64,000 nucleotides of DNA from Symsagittifera roscoffensis (Eukaryota; Xenacoelomorpha; Acoela; Convolutidae), in contig NC_087069.1 of assembly GCF_963678635.1 (NCBI RefSeq), positions 11,657,186 through 11,721,185 of the forward strand, written 5' to 3'. Under the pieces are notes generated by a model. The model was not told the DNA's origin, made no database searches, and was given only the letters and a program-made list of their open reading frames with translations. This document shows, piece after piece, positions 1 through 12,355 of the stretch. The first letter of the stretch is position 1, and the number at the start of each line of letters is the position of its first letter. The position numbers and the translations under genes are program-made.

Positions 1-735
1 AGTGGCTAGCCCAATTTTTTAAACAGATATAGTTATGGCCCTCGAACTAGTCAAAATCATTCTGTGAACCTTTTTGACTTTTCTCGAAAGCTAAAGTTTT
101 CACACAAGAAAAGGACACTCGCAAAAGTTTTCACAGAAGAAGTTATCGCCCTCGTAGAAGTCAAATTTTAGATTGTTGATCGTTTTTAAACTTTTTGAGT
201 ATTCTCGAAAACTATCCTCTCGTATCTGAGAGTCTGCTTAATTCTCAGAACACGTTATGGGAAGTTCTTTTGCTTATTAGTTTTTCTGACACCAGATGAT
301 TCGAACCTCGGAACAGAAAAATGTTCAATTTTTTTTACCGTTTTTTGAAATGTTTCGACTTTTTCTCGAAAACTACCCTCCCAAATCTGAGATTTTGGGT
401 TCAATCGATAGTACAGTTTGCATGACTTCCTCCTGCATAAGCGGCTATGCATAGTTTTTTCAAACAAAAAGCTACCATTTGCTGGCCGTTTTTTTTGGAC
501 TTATCGCGCTAACTATCTTGCCAAATCTGATCTCATAGGTTGTGTTCAATCTCGAAGCCGGTTTTCGGAATCTTCTATGCTTAAGCGTACATAACCTGCT
601 CTTTGCAAAAAAATAGTTCAGGATTTTGGAAAGTCTTTTGACCGTTTTTAGAAACTTTTTGAGTTTTCTTAGTTTTTATAGAATCAAATCGGAGGTGAAA
701 GTTCATTTGAACCAGTTGCGATAATTACTCTTGCA
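1..735. repeat. degenerate ~150-bp tandem repeat
   Basis: A block containing ctcgaaaactatcctc-like text followed by 'atctgag' recurs near 71, 191, 349, 496 and 650, giving an irregular period of about 120-158 bp. The copies are well diverged. No reading frame is shared between copies. It may continue left of the window. Confidence 0.5.
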
Positions 736-1885
736 GAAGTGGCGGCTCCCTAATTTTTTAATAAATGCTATCTTCTTATGAAAATTGATCATCTCATAAT
801 TTTTCCAATTCTATTTTACTAGAAAAACAACTGAGGTCTAATGCAAAATCCAAATATCGAAATCACACTTTTCGTCCGCTACCAGTATAACAAAATCATT
901 CAATGTCACACACGTACTTCCAGCTTTGTGAATCATTTATGGAAGTTTCGCTGTATTCGACTTCTCTGGATGTAGTGGGACCAAGGAAATATTATACAAC
1001 TAAAACGTGCGTCTACATCTTTAAAAAAAATTTTTAAATAATCTATCCAGTAGATTATTTGGCGAACGAACAGTCGTTGATTTTTTTTTTGAGAAAAAAG
1101 CTCGTAAAAGATTCTTGAAATTGAAAGTGCTCAAAAAAATTGTAGTTTATTGTACCTGAATTTGGCGAATTTTAGCTTAAATGGTTTTCCTTGACGTTTT
1201 GAATACTGTTCCTGACATTCAGAGAGCTTATACTATGCATATTTCTTCTTAAAAATTCGAAATTTTTTGTGTTTTTCAACAATTAAGTTAGCCTTTTTCC
1301 TTTCTTTGTGCTCCTTACTCTTTTCCAACTGGCAGTTGGCTATGTTTTGTTGATGTCGAGCAAAGTAAAAAAAATGAACCAAAAGAGTTTTTGCTGCGCT
1401 TCTACCGCTCAAATTTAATATCTTTTGGTAACAAACAAAAATATCAATTTCCAGGGTTGCTTGGTGTAGATTTCCCTCGGGGAGCCGTTTCTTTTAAGCT
1501 TTCACTCTACTTAAGGGCCGCAGAGTTTCTCCCCTTTATACCGTGTAATAGCCGGGGAGAATAATCCACAATCCCGAAAGTCGGTGGATTATTCTCCACT
1601 CCCATGTTGGTGGTCAGTTAATCAGTCGATCAAAGGATTACGCAACTTCCTTCTTGGCTTATGCTGTTTTCGGCTCCTTTTGCGTTTCTAGCTAGTTCAG
1701 CAAAACGTGGGCCCAATTAGTAAATTTTTAATCGCAAAGGAAATAAACGCAATTTACAATACCCATAATGAGCTTACTACTCTTTAACAACTTCTATAAG
1801 CGCGCGTTTCGTTCCGTTCAATCGCTTCGTTGACTCGATCGGCAATGTTCGCTTGGCTCGATTCAAAACTCGCCTACTGCATCAC
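736..1885. other. intergenic, no gene seen
   Basis: AT-rich sequence with many stops in all frames. The only clear structure is the perfect hairpin at 1556-1597. Composition becomes GC-richer after about 1450. Confidence 0.5.
1556..1597. repeat. perfect 14-bp hairpin
   Basis: GGAGAATAATCCAC at 1556-1569 is followed after 14 nt by its exact reverse complement at 1584-1597. It could be the core of a small MITE. No target duplication was recognised. Confidence 0.6.
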
Positions 1886-2040
1886 CGCAGCTCGCTCACA
1901 CATTTAATTCAACCCGGTACTAAATTCAGATTCCAGCGCAACTCGCTTGCACAACTAATTCAATCCGGTACTAAACCCGGATTCAGCGCAACTCGCTGAC
2001 AGAACTAATTCAGCCTGGTCCTAAACTCGGGTTCAAAGCA
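1886..2040 (+). repeat. three-copy ~50-bp tandem repeat
   Basis: The unit runs CGCAACTCGCT..CA..ACTAATTCA followed by CCGGTACTAAA. Copies begin near 1886, 1935 and 1985 with visible substitutions between them. It lies in the GC-richer patch at 1790-2060. Confidence 0.65.
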
Positions 2041-3616
2041 GCTACCCCATTTCTAAGGTCCATTATCACTTTTACCGGAAACACAGGAAGGCTATTAACA
2101 CCGGAAGGAGCCGCCGGAGGGGTTTCACTCACTAGGGGTCTTTTTTCGGGGTTCTTTTATTGTGTCTATTGTCGCATTAAAATTATTATGCAACCGCTCA
2201 TTATTTTGCGTAAATTGCCTACTTTCGGTCGAAGGAGGTATTTTTTCAAGTGCTAATAGCTTCCGAACCAACCGTTGGAAATGATGTAAATTATATCAAT
2301 CATTCACCTAAGTTTCACAACTAGGCCTACAATATTAAAATTTGAACTCCATGCTGCCACTAGTTTCCGAGTTCTGATAGGGCCATTTACACTTCCGGGG
2401 ACTGTTATAACTTGCCCCCAAGGGTGTGAGGGGTCCCGTTTATCGTATGCCCTGTTCAAATCATCTCTTGTAGCACTACTCTGAGTTTCATAAAGATAGC
2501 TTCCTTAGTTCCGATTTGGGAGGGGGATTCACCAATTTTGTCAAATTTTATTTCCTGGCCTAGGAGGGACCATATCTCCGAAGATTGAACTATTTTGATT
2601 TCAACCCTGTGTTTGCTGTGCTACTTAACTTGATGACTAATCAATCTTACGCTCAGATTACTATAGCATGTAATACAATAGAATCACCAATTCTACAGTT
2701 GGCAACAAATAGGAATCTTGAATTTTAAGGTATTCGAATATCTATATGCAGTGCTTTATATTAAGGTATCGGTGTAGAGCGATGTCTTAACCTATTTTAT
2801 TTGGGTTGAATAACTGCGATTTGGTCCAATCGTTTTTTCATATCATCAATCGGAGAAAAAAACTGGGAAAGTTAGTTTGACTATTGTTATTTTCTGTTGC
2901 TTTTATCGTGTGACCACTTGGCTGGATAATTCAAATGAAAGAGCTCTTGGATGTGCAGTGTGTGAATTGGTTGCGGCTATCAAAGAAAGGTGTTATCAAA
3001 ATAAAAGCAGAAGCTTGAGATAAAGGCAATTTATTCATGCATGAAAGAACCAGCATAAGAGATGTTAAGCAATATAAGCTATTTACATGCAGTTTTGATT
3101 CTTTTGAGGGATATGAAGGTTGATTTTTTTTCTTTAAAAAATTATAAAAATTATATTTGGCTTCGTATCATGTTTCAGTATGCAACTAAAATTACCCTGA
3201 GTCCATAAGCTCACCGTCAAAATTTCTTTCAGCGCGATAATTTTGATGTGAAATATGTTTGACAATCAATTTCAGTTTTGACAAAATATCAATGTATGAG
3301 TGTTTCTGTCTTATAGTGATCAGCCGCTGAGTAGCGCCATATTATAAATACAAAAACAATATAACTCATATTGACACGAATCATTTCAAGAAACAGTAGG
3401 TTGGAATACTGTAACAAATTTCGTGTAACAATTGAATCTATTTATTTATTTTTTTTCAATTTTAATTTAGAAGTGTCAGTTTTTATGGTAATTAATAGAT
3501 AAAAAGGGGAGTTAATGTAGATAGTTTTTTCCCATCTTTTCATTGAAAGTGTCAGTTTTTATGGTAATTAAGAGATGCAAAGCAAAAAACATATTAAATG
3601 TTTTCTCTGTGTTTAG
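2041..3616. other. presumed 5' region/intron of gene A
   Basis: No convincing exon was found. The signal-peptide exon that gene A needs, ending in phase 1, should lie here or further left, but I could not identify it. The 3' end is a strong acceptor tract (TTTTCTCTGTGTTTAG) directly before the exon at 3617. Confidence 0.4.
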
Positions 3617-3779
3617 GTAGTTTCTTGGATGCATTTGGGGCTGGCAGTAACTTCTACTGTACGAAGAATGAGGATTGCACTGATGGGGATGAGCAGTTCT
3701 GCTGTTGGGGAGGAGACTGCTGCACCACCACTGAGTACATGAATGAGGGCATAGAGGCCATCTTCAGGAGCTTCGGAGG
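3617..3779 (+). CDS. gene A, internal exon: cysteine-rich ectodomain of a small STMC6-like membrane protein
   Basis: The exon is bounded by a good acceptor (ctgtgtttag) and a GTACGA donor at 3780. It enters in phase 1 and leaves in phase 2. It encodes a short linker and then the pattern C-x5-C-x7-CC-x4-CC, six cysteines within about 22 residues, followed by an acidic/aromatic stretch ending at Gly-Gly. Joined to the exon at 6896 the frame runs directly into a transmembrane helix. That arrangement (six extracellular cysteines ending in CC..CC, then one TM and a short tail) is known from Shisa, WBP1, VOPP1 and CYYR1-type membrane adaptors. The family call is inferred from the pattern only. The upstream exon with ATG and signal peptide was not found, so the gene is incomplete here. 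Gene B at 35646/62106 has the same architecture and phases. Confidence 0.65.
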
Positions 3780-6700
3780 GTACGAGATGATGCATTCTTG
3801 TAATTTAAATTTAGGAATTGAAGTTGTCAGGCGTCTGCTGTTATAATTTTTTGAAAGGGGGATTTTACCGGTATGTTTTAGGTCCACCAAATACATTTTC
3901 TGTGCTTTCTTGAAATGCCAAAAAGATTCGATTCTGACAAACTTTTCTACGCTGTATAAAATTTTTGCAAAAACGAGCCGTTTTTAGACTTTAGTTTGCA
4001 TTGTTCGACCCATTGCATTTTAATATGCGTAGCAAATATAAATTTTATTGTGCTTATGATTAGCAGCCGTTATTTAGACGAAATCTTTGTTCTGCAAACA
4101 TTTTGTCTAACAAAATCATTGAATCTTTTAATAGCTTGATTTGGTGGTAGGCCAACAAGCCGAATGGCCAACAAACCGAAAATAAGATTACCATTCCAAC
4201 AAGCCAAAAATTAATAGTATTATGCAACATAACGACAGGTTGCCACTGTTGTTCGGCAGTTGTTACGTAACCCGTATGTAATTTAGGTAATTCTGGTGTA
4301 ATTTCTGCTTCAAGATATGGCATTTTGTAGATATGGTGGTTTGTTGAAAATTCGCCCTGGATTTATAGTCACTTCATTTTAAGTGTTTTAATCAGCTTTT
4401 TTGGAGCAGAAATGGCATCCATGCGGTTGACGGCACAGCTCCGTAGTTTGAGCCGGGCCAGAACCTTAATCTATTGCAAAAGCGAAATTGTTTTCATCGT
4501 TTGTCTGCTTATTTTCTTTCCTCATAATTTACATGGATTTATCTAAATACTTTTTGTATAATCCTGTATAGGTGCATGTAATTGATTTCTAAGCTTTTTA
4601 GTAGAGAAATTTTCTAAAATTTTTGTTTTTTTCTTTCAATTCGTCAATCTATGAATTTGAAAAATGCTGATTTTTTAAAACTTTTCCTTTTCCGCTTGGT
4701 CACACGGAAGCTATGGATGGATCCGTATGTCCTAATTATTACACTTGCAACAGCAGGGGTCTGGAAATCGAGAACTAGACTTTTCGCCGTTAACAACATT
4801 TGTTAATTATGAAGAAAGTTTTCGACTTAACATAGTCGGTGACTTCATCGACATATTTTGAGCACGTCTGCATTTCACATTTTTGGTGGCGTCCCACATG
4901 ATGGAGGGACCGAATGTTGGAAAATCATTTTCAGCGGTTCAGAATTGATTATTTGAAAACCTCAAAGAAAATGCGAATATCTCAAAGAAAGCAATTAAAG
5001 TCAGGCCATGAAAATAATATTGACCGATTAGAAAATTAGCAGATACATGAATTATCATATTTTCCGAAATCGAAGTCGGGTATGGGAAAACTGATTCAAA
5101 AATTGAAAATAGTTGCTAAGGGTAATTGTGTTTGTTTTAGTTGTGAACCAAATCAGATTTTTTTATTGCGGTTTTGTTTTTCCTTTGAAATATTTGTTTG
5201 GCCTAAAAGAGTTCGGATAATCTTATGTCGGCGTATATTGGGCCGCTTGAATAATGTTTCGTTTTTTTCTTTTGGTTTTGTGCTGAGGACGTGGGAAGGG
5301 GGGGGGGGTAAGCAATGCTTCAAAACTTCGGAAAATGTACATGGGTTTTGTAAGACCTAGTTTTTCTATGTCATTGTGGCTCTTGCTGCTACTGGAACTC
5401 TTGTAACTCTGTGTAACTAGGCGATTTTGATATTATTAGTAGCTGTATGTTGCTTTGATATACCTGTGCCAGAAGTACCCAAACCTGATATCTCCCTGAG
5501 AAGATCCCGTAAGCGAAGTCGTGCCGTTTTGTTTCCTGATGTGCTTGTTTTCAAAGCATGTCTAGGTGGTTTTCGCGTTCAGTTTGTATCCAGGTATTGT
5601 GTCCTGTCATGATGGTAGAAACAACCATCCATCTTCGATGCGATTCTGATGATCTGTTCTGGATAATGACGTTCAGGCTAAAGGGTTGATTTGCGAATGT
5701 TGTCGATTTTTGCAAAAATGCTGCATGACTTTCCATTTTCCTTTCAATCGATCTCGCCGCTGTTCGAGCGGCTGTCGTTTCGTTGACTTTTATCTTGTTC
5801 GTCGGCATATTAAGTTAATAAGCACAATTACAACAAAAAACGCAAGGGTTTTTGAGCTCACTGTTAGATTATGCTGGGCTGATATTCTGAGCACTAAAGT
5901 AAAACCTGCTAAATCCGCTTCCCTTTTTTAATTTTCTTATAGCACTGAGCTCAAAACAAAATAGGGTTGATACTTTTTAAATGGAAATTGTTTGGCGATA
6001 TGGTTAGAACTGATTCATTTTGAGCTCAGTCGAACTCAAATAATTGCAAAGAAGATTTGGTTCACTTTTAACAAAGTCGAACTCTTTTGTAACAAAGTTT
6101 AATTCATTTGACCACAGTCGAACTCCTTTTTTATAAAGTCCAATAAGGTTTTTTCCCAGAAGCGACGCATTTTTGTGGCTCTTTTATTATTTCAAAATTT
6201 TTAGACCACTGTTTAATTAAGAGCAAATACACGTTGGCAAGCTGCAAGTCACTTTGCTTACAATTTTGTGGGAAAACTCTTACAAAGTCAAAGTCACAAT
6301 CTTAAATACGTTCATCAGAAAGTAATCATAAAAAATTATGAACATTTGTTTTTTTTCGAGCAATGTTTCCAAGTTGGGCGCTTTCGACTAATATTTCTAT
6401 TGTAAGCTCGCCAGACTAGGTTTCTAATGCATTGCAAGTGGCACGAAGCTGCATTTGACGTCCATGTGTGGAATAATCATTGGAACTGATTTACACGATT
6501 TCCGGAATAAATGTTTCTATCGCAAGTGATGCGAAGCTCCTCTTCGCCTGTTTTGAGCATTGTTTTTCTAAATTTTTAAATATGAAAAGTAAGGAAATTA
6601 AGGTTATTTGAACTGCAAACACATCTTTTGCTTTCCTAACTATCAGTTTAGCGATCCCTTCTGTAAACGTAACTCGGATTCTTGCGTTTTTAGTAGGAAA

Positions 6701-6895
6701 GGGTGATAACTCAACATCAGGGCGCAGAGGTTGTGGGTCAAATAAATTTCAGGGTCTCAATTTCCCTGTGTAATAACGGGTCGGTGTTTTATCTTACTTT
6801 TTGATGCAATTCGAGACGAGAACATCAGAGTAGCTATTGAAGCCCACAAAAAAAAGAGACTAATCAGCCCTTATCAAAAGTGTATATTTTTTCAG
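3780..6895 (+). other. intron of gene A
   Basis: This is a 3.1-kb intron, donor GTACGA and acceptor TTTTTTCAG. It contains a candidate small minus-strand gene at 4060-4323, a G-run near 5300 and, at about 6430-6560, two copies of the dispersed 'GCAAGTGATGCGAAGCTCC' module found elsewhere in the window. Frames at 5427-5931 are short and I see no family in them. Confidence 0.5.
4060..4323 (-). CDS. candidate intronless small membrane protein, 87 aa
   Basis: An 87-codon frame on the minus strand. The N-terminal half (about 36 residues) is hydrophilic. It is followed by a hydrophobic segment at about residues 37-60 that contains Cys-Trp-Pro-Phe-Gly, then a Lys/Leu-rich amphipathic C-terminus. 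The frame is framed by gene-like signals: ACTATAAAT about 40 nt upstream of the ATG (4361-4368) and AATAAA about 11 nt beyond the stop (4044-4049, read on the minus strand). The CWPFG-type helix recalls CD225/dispanin hairpins, but one helix is too little to assign the family. It lies inside the intron of gene A in opposite orientation. It could equally be a chance frame in AT-rich DNA. Confidence 0.4.
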   Translation of the reverse strand: MPYLEAEITPELPKLHTGYVTTAEQQWQPVVMLHNTINFWLVGMVILFSVCWPFGLLAYHQIKLLKDSMILLDKMFAEQRFRLNNGC

Positions 6896-6986
6896 TTACA
6901 TCATCGGAAGCATTCTGCTGGCTCTAGTACTTCTAGTCATCATAGGGCTCTGCTGTTCAATCTGCTGCTGCATCTGTAGAAAGTGA
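6896..6986 (+). CDS. gene A, last exon: transmembrane helix and Cys-rich tail
   Basis: The acceptor TTTTTTCAG precedes the exon. In phase 2 it encodes Tyr-Ile-Ile-Gly, then about 17 hydrophobic residues, then a cytosolic-side cluster CC-x2-CCC-x-C, Arg-Lys and TGA. Membrane-proximal cysteine clusters followed by basic residues are usual in this class of small membrane adaptor and are often palmitoylated; that is inference here. The phase match with the exon at 3617 and the immediate stop make this the 3' end of gene A. No PPxY motif is visible, because the tail is only a few residues long. Confidence 0.65.
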
Positions 6987-8280
6987 ACAAAAAACACGCG
7001 GAGACTCCAGGAGTCGAACCGGGGTCTGGTGTCCTTAGGACGAAAACAAACTGCACAATCAAGTCTTAAAGAGGTTATAGACTGAGACTATAAATATGAA
7101 AAGTCTTCCTTTTTTACATTATGCTTCGTGATTTCATGGGTAGTTTTCAATGTTCTGTTAAAATTGCCCGTTAGTTTGGACTTAATTGTTTGGCTGCCAG
7201 CTTCACTAATTTTGATTTCAGGTTTCACCAAATTGATTTACCAACGTTAGATGCACGATCAAATTTCATGATCAAATCGGTTTTAGATATTCTAGTTTTG
7301 CTACGTGTTTGATTAATTTATCGCTTTTGATTTTTGCTTGTGATTTGTGTTTAATGTTGTTCGCTTTCGTACTGTAGTAAAGGGTTGCGAAAAATTGGAT
7401 TAGGTTGATTAAGTTATTCTTTCTATTCTAACCGATTAATTTTTTCGGTAAATTTTAACCTGCCAAAGATAGTTTTCAGACCGAAATATTGTCTCAAGGC
7501 TGGCTGAAAATGTAAATTTTTATGCTGAAATTTCAGCTTGCTCATTAATCCAATTATGTCTTTGACTTTTTTGGCAACATCTTATCTTGCAAGTTTCAAA
7601 TGTGCAGTAATTTGCATTAAATGTCAATCAATTACAGTTGTCATCTTTGTTATTCGGGTTTATAAGTTTTCAGTGCCTACGGGTTCAGTATACAGGAAAT
7701 CAACTGATTTTCGAGATTAAATGGAATTTGAAAATTTTGAGGGTTTTGGTAATCATCGCTGACAAGTGCAAAAAAGCTGGTCCAATAGAGTTTATTTTTC
7801 AATTGATCTAAGAGTTTTGATATCTTAATCAGTCAGTTTGATCACACTGCGAAGTGCAATTATCATTGCCAGTTTCGATTTACCAGAAGATGATGATTCG
7901 GTAATCCTCTTCTTACTCTTTTCTACTTAAGTGAGCTTAAGTTTTTTCAATTTTGAAAATTACCTTGTTCTTGACTTACTTGAAATCAAAATATAATGCA
8001 AGAATAAGCAAGTCGATGTATACTGAATTCTTAAGCCTGTTATGTCTGTCTGTTCGTCTAAGTGTTGTGTCAATCAAAAGAAGAATAAAAATGAAATTAT
8101 TACCAAGTTGTCAGATCACAAAGAGATTGTAAAACCACCAGAATGGCTTAGAAGAAATATAACTACCCCCCTCCATACTGCAAAAGGGGGCTCAATGTTT
8201 GGTACAAACTTCTTAAATGCTTGACCGTTGATTCAGTCCGTTATTCTGCTACAATGATTTGATGGGGGAATAGTTAAAGA
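6987..8280. other. gene A downstream region, no gene seen
   Basis: AT-rich, stops in all frames. At 7003-7030 a GGTTCGACTCC-like box occurs on the minus strand, but no tRNA folds around it. AATAAA occurs at about 8085. Confidence 0.4.
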
Positions 8281-10300
8281 AATCTATTTTATCTAACGCA
8301 AATAAGCATTACTTGGACGAAGTCATATAAAAGAAACATTCGTATATCTGACAACTAAATCTGACGTGATTTTGTGATACGCACTTTTTGTCTGGCGGAT
8401 ATGCCAACAACGATGAGCAAACTGAGACAAGAGTGCTTAGTAGTTGAAACTAGCTTCAATGTAGTTAGCTTAATAATATTTTGTACATCTTACATGGAGA
8501 TTTGAAATGTTGAAATAATGCATTTTAGCTTGGAATTAACATGTTTAGCATCCCATTTTTCCTGAGTTTAAGGTGGCAAAATTAGTGATCAAGGGAATTG
8601 AGTGATTGTTGAAGACTACTTGATTATTTTCTGGATTAAATTCGAACTAAATGGAAAGCGAATTCTACTTCGCGTGGCTTGCGAAACAGACTAATCGGTC
8701 ATTTCGTTTTGAAAAAGCTATCTCGCTTTTCATAACATTACGAGGCCAAACTGTTCATTAGATAGGCGCACAGTTTTGTGTCTGTATTTTTCTCGATTCC
8801 AGATATAAATCTTTTTTAACATGTTCCAAAATGACTGTTGATTCCACTTACAAAATTTCTGTGGACTCCGCGTACACATACCCTTAACGTAAATTTTGTC
8901 GGGACTTTTGTGTGGCGGATTTCTCAAAAGGCGAATATAGCTAGTTGTACTGGATTCCGCAACTAAGTTGATTCCGGAAAATGTAAGCGTAGATTGAATC
9001 TTTGGCATTTCAACTGGTAGCTGATCAACTTGGTAATTGAGAATGAACTTACTGGTGACCACCTAGTAATTACGAGATAAAATTTGAAACGCTACTACTT
9101 ATATCCAAATGCATAAATGGAATCCGCAAACAAAATGCGGATTCCATTTACAATTTGCGGATTCCACTTACACTTTGGGGATTCCGCTTACAATTTGCGG
9201 ATTCCGCTTACAGTTGCGAACTCCAGGACAGCTTAAATTTACTAAACACATATATTATTATTTGTTTGTGGATTCCACAAACTGTTCCAGATTCCGCAAA
9301 CTTTGTTGCGGATTCCACAAATTTTGTTGCGTATTTCGCAAAATTGCCCGTTTTTGGAGCGATTTTAAGCAATACAGTGTTTTAGCTACTTGTTTGTAGA
9401 ATCAAAAACAGCAAAGAAGATCAAAGAAAAGTAAGTGTTGTGGATACCGCGACAAATCTGATTTTGCCCTGCTCCGGAATCCGCTTACATTGCCCAGAAT
9501 GCACAGTTTGGCCTCGTAATGAAGTGAGAGTAAATAAGCAATCAGCAACTAGCTGAACATGCTAAATATTCTGGGGCCGAATTGCTTCAGAAATTGAAAA
9601 ATTTTAAAACAATCCTTTCTGAATATAGAGAGGGCGGTTCTATATCTCAAAAAGATATTGCTAAAAATATATATAAATAATTTTGATCATTTCGACTTAA
9701 TTATACGTCAACTTATGATTGTGAACTGAATTAAAAATTGATCAATTAGCCGGGCTGCACATACACCTAAGCTTTTTTCGAATTGAAGGCTTAATATTAC
9801 GAAAAGTGTTGAGTTTTGGGGCAGAGAATGTGGACTACTGAATCTCTAATATTGAGTTCAATCATACCCGCTTTAAAGTTATGCTAAATCCGCCGGTTAA
9901 ATAATCTCATTTAGAAAAACAGCCTTAGATTAATTTCTTATAATTTGATGACAAATATTTTTCAATCAAGTGCAACTAATAAAAATAGAAAGATGTTTTG
10001 TCTGTACTTAAACCTATAATATCTCAACCTGAACTGTTGCACTTCATTTGTGCTGGGGAGGATATACATTTCCTGTGCTTGTGGTAGTGGAGGGGCTTTC
10101 AAAAACTGAAAGATTAATTGTTGCTGTGCAATTGGAACAAGAAGATCGGACGACTTTTTTAATTGCCTAAATAGATGCAAATTTCGTATATGCCTAACTT
10201 TTGACTTGTTTTAAGGGAGGAACATTTAAAAATATTAACTTTATCTAAAAAATAAACGTATTTTAGACGAACTCATTACACTTACGAACGTTCTCTTTTT
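8281..10300. repeat. diverged tandem duplication, copy A (interrupted by a MITE)
   Basis: Three blocks in order match copy B (10440-12355): block X at 8281-8700 (B at 10740-11165), block Y near 9570-9660 (B near 11250-11320) and block Z at 9720-10200 (B at 11880-12310). The X-to-X offset is about 2460 bp. The Y offset drops by about 790 bp, which is the length of the MITE at 8736-9521, so the MITE entered copy A after the duplication. Substitutions and indels are frequent, so the duplication is old. Confidence 0.65.
8736..9521. mobile_element. 786-bp MITE-like element with 24-bp terminal inverted repeats
   Basis: CATTACGAGGCCAAACTGT at 8736-8754 is matched by its exact reverse complement at 9503-9521. 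The match extends to 24 bp with one mismatch. The interior holds several ~22-bp repeats built on GGATTCCGCTTACA (9117-9225), also in diverged form at 8840-8970. No transposase frame is present. The target duplication is unclear. It interrupts copy A of the surrounding tandem duplication, so it is a true insertion. Confidence 0.8.
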
Positions 10301-10439
10301 CTAACCTAACTCGCAAATAAAAGTATTTATTAAAAAATTGACTTAATTGGTGATCCTTTAATATAATCACGATCTGCAGTGTCGGAAATCTGTAGTTTTT
10401 CTCTGTAATTCAAATATTTGATTTAGAAAAACAATAGTT

Positions 10440-12355
10440 GATTACTTTCGTATAATTTGATGTTATTTTTTTCAACCAAGTGCAGCTGAAAAAGTTTAGA
10501 AGGAAGTTTTGTCTTTATTTAAAATTCATATTTCTCAAACCCAACTTTATGCATTTGTACTGTGTCGGTGCTGGTGAGAGTAAACTGCTCCATGTGGGAG
10601 GTGTTGTAGGGCTTTCAAAAAAAATTGTTGCTGTACAAGTGGCGAAAACTAACCGACGACATTAATAATTGCTTAAATTGGATATAAATTTTGTGCGTGC
10701 TTAATTTTGATTTTATTTGATAGAGAAATAGTTAGAAAAATTTATTTTATCCGACGCAAAAAAGGCTACTTAGACGAATTCAGATGAACTATAAATTCGT
10801 TTACTTGGCAAGTAAGTTGACCTGATTTTGTGGTACGCACAATTGTTCTGACAGATATGGCAACAACGAAGACCAAACAGAGACAGGAAAAACAGAGCAT
10901 AGTGATTGAAATTAGCATTTTTGTAGTTAGCTTATAAATTTTTGCCCATCTTAGGTGGAGATTTGAAATGTTTTATTTAAGCATTTTAGCTTAGAACTGA
11001 CATGTTTAGCATCCTACTTTTCCTCAATTTAAAGTGGCACAATCGGTGGTAAGGGTAGATTACTGATCGTTGAAGACTGCTTGATTCTTTTGTATTCAAA
11101 TCGACGATATCGGAAAGACTGATTCTACTTTTGCGAGGCTTGTGAACCAGACTAAACAGCTTTTTCGTTTAAAAAAATCTTCAACTAGTATATCTACAAC
11201 TACCATCAAGTAAATTTTCAACTGCTAACTATCTGGACATATCAAAGTTCTACGGCGGGTAGCTTCAGAAATTGAAAACATTCGGAATGAAAGGAGGCAG
11301 TTGTATGTCTCAAAGTTTTATTGCAAATTTAAACCAACAAAATTTTTCCGACAATTTGGCCTAATTACACAAACGAAGCTTGTGTGATAGTACGAACTCT
11401 CTTTTTTTCCAACGTAAGTCGCAAATTTTGTTGCGATGCGAAAATTGGTGCGACAAAAAGAGTTCATTTTGATCAATAACCTGCTATTAAGTACAGCCAT
11501 TGCTAAGGATATAAACACAAACTTTTATATTACAAATAGCACTTTAGCTTCAAGGTATCATGAATCTGTTGCGTAGAGACAGGGAAGGAGATCCGCAAAA
11601 AATTAAGGGGGTTCGAACCTGGGCAAAAAGGGGGTTTGAAGTAAGCCGGTTCGGATGTTTTTATTAAAATTTTTCGTAAACTATTTGAAGTGCGTCCGCT
11701 TTAAGTGGCTTACGTCACTTAGCATTTGCGTAAACTTATAATTGACGTGCCTTCTTTAAGAAATTTTTTAGACTCAGAGTTTCACTCATTCAGTTTTTCC
11801 CAGTAGCGTTATCGGTCATATTTTTGCTTGTGTATGCGAAATGCAACTTCGCCTCTGTGTTATAAATCTACTTGAAATTGTGAAACGAATATTGAATCAT
11901 AAAATAATTAATTAGCCAATATGCATATCCGCTAAAAAGTTTAAGAATTGTTTTTCGAAATAAAGGCTTAACTTTAAGGATTTTGGTGATCCAGGGAAAA
12001 AGAATGTGCACTACTGTATCTTTGAAAATGAATTCATTTATACTTACTTTAAAATCTTGCCTTAATCTGCCGGTTCAATTGTCTCATTTAGAAAAGCAAA
12101 AGTTGAATACTTTCCTATTTTTTACGACCGATATTTTTCAAGTGCAGCAGAACAAAATTGAGGGAAGTTTTAGTTTTGTCTGTATTTGAAACTATCATTT
12201 TGTAACCTGAATTTTTGCACTGGGTCTGTGCTGGTGACGGTATCTACTTCTTGTGCATGGAGTAATGTAGGGCTTTCAAAAAAGATAATTTGATGCTGCG
12301 CAGTTTTGCAAGACGTGTTTATAGTTGAATAAAATGGACAAAATTCAAAATACAC
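10440..12355. repeat. diverged tandem duplication, copy B
   Basis: Matches copy A block by block without the MITE. An additional copy of block Z sits at 10440-10690, so the array is X-Y-Z-Z-X-Y-Z. Copy B has its own insert at about 11540-11870, which includes the dispersed 'TGCGAA..CTTCGCCTCTG' module. Block Z keeps a partly conserved minus-strand frame ending in Tyr-Arg-Gln-Asn in two copies, possibly a relic of a coding unit. Confidence 0.6.

Noticed and set aside
7003..7075. tRNA-like T-arm (GGTTCGACTCC) on the minus strand
   Set aside because: No acceptor, D arm or anticodon arm can be paired with it at tRNA spacing.
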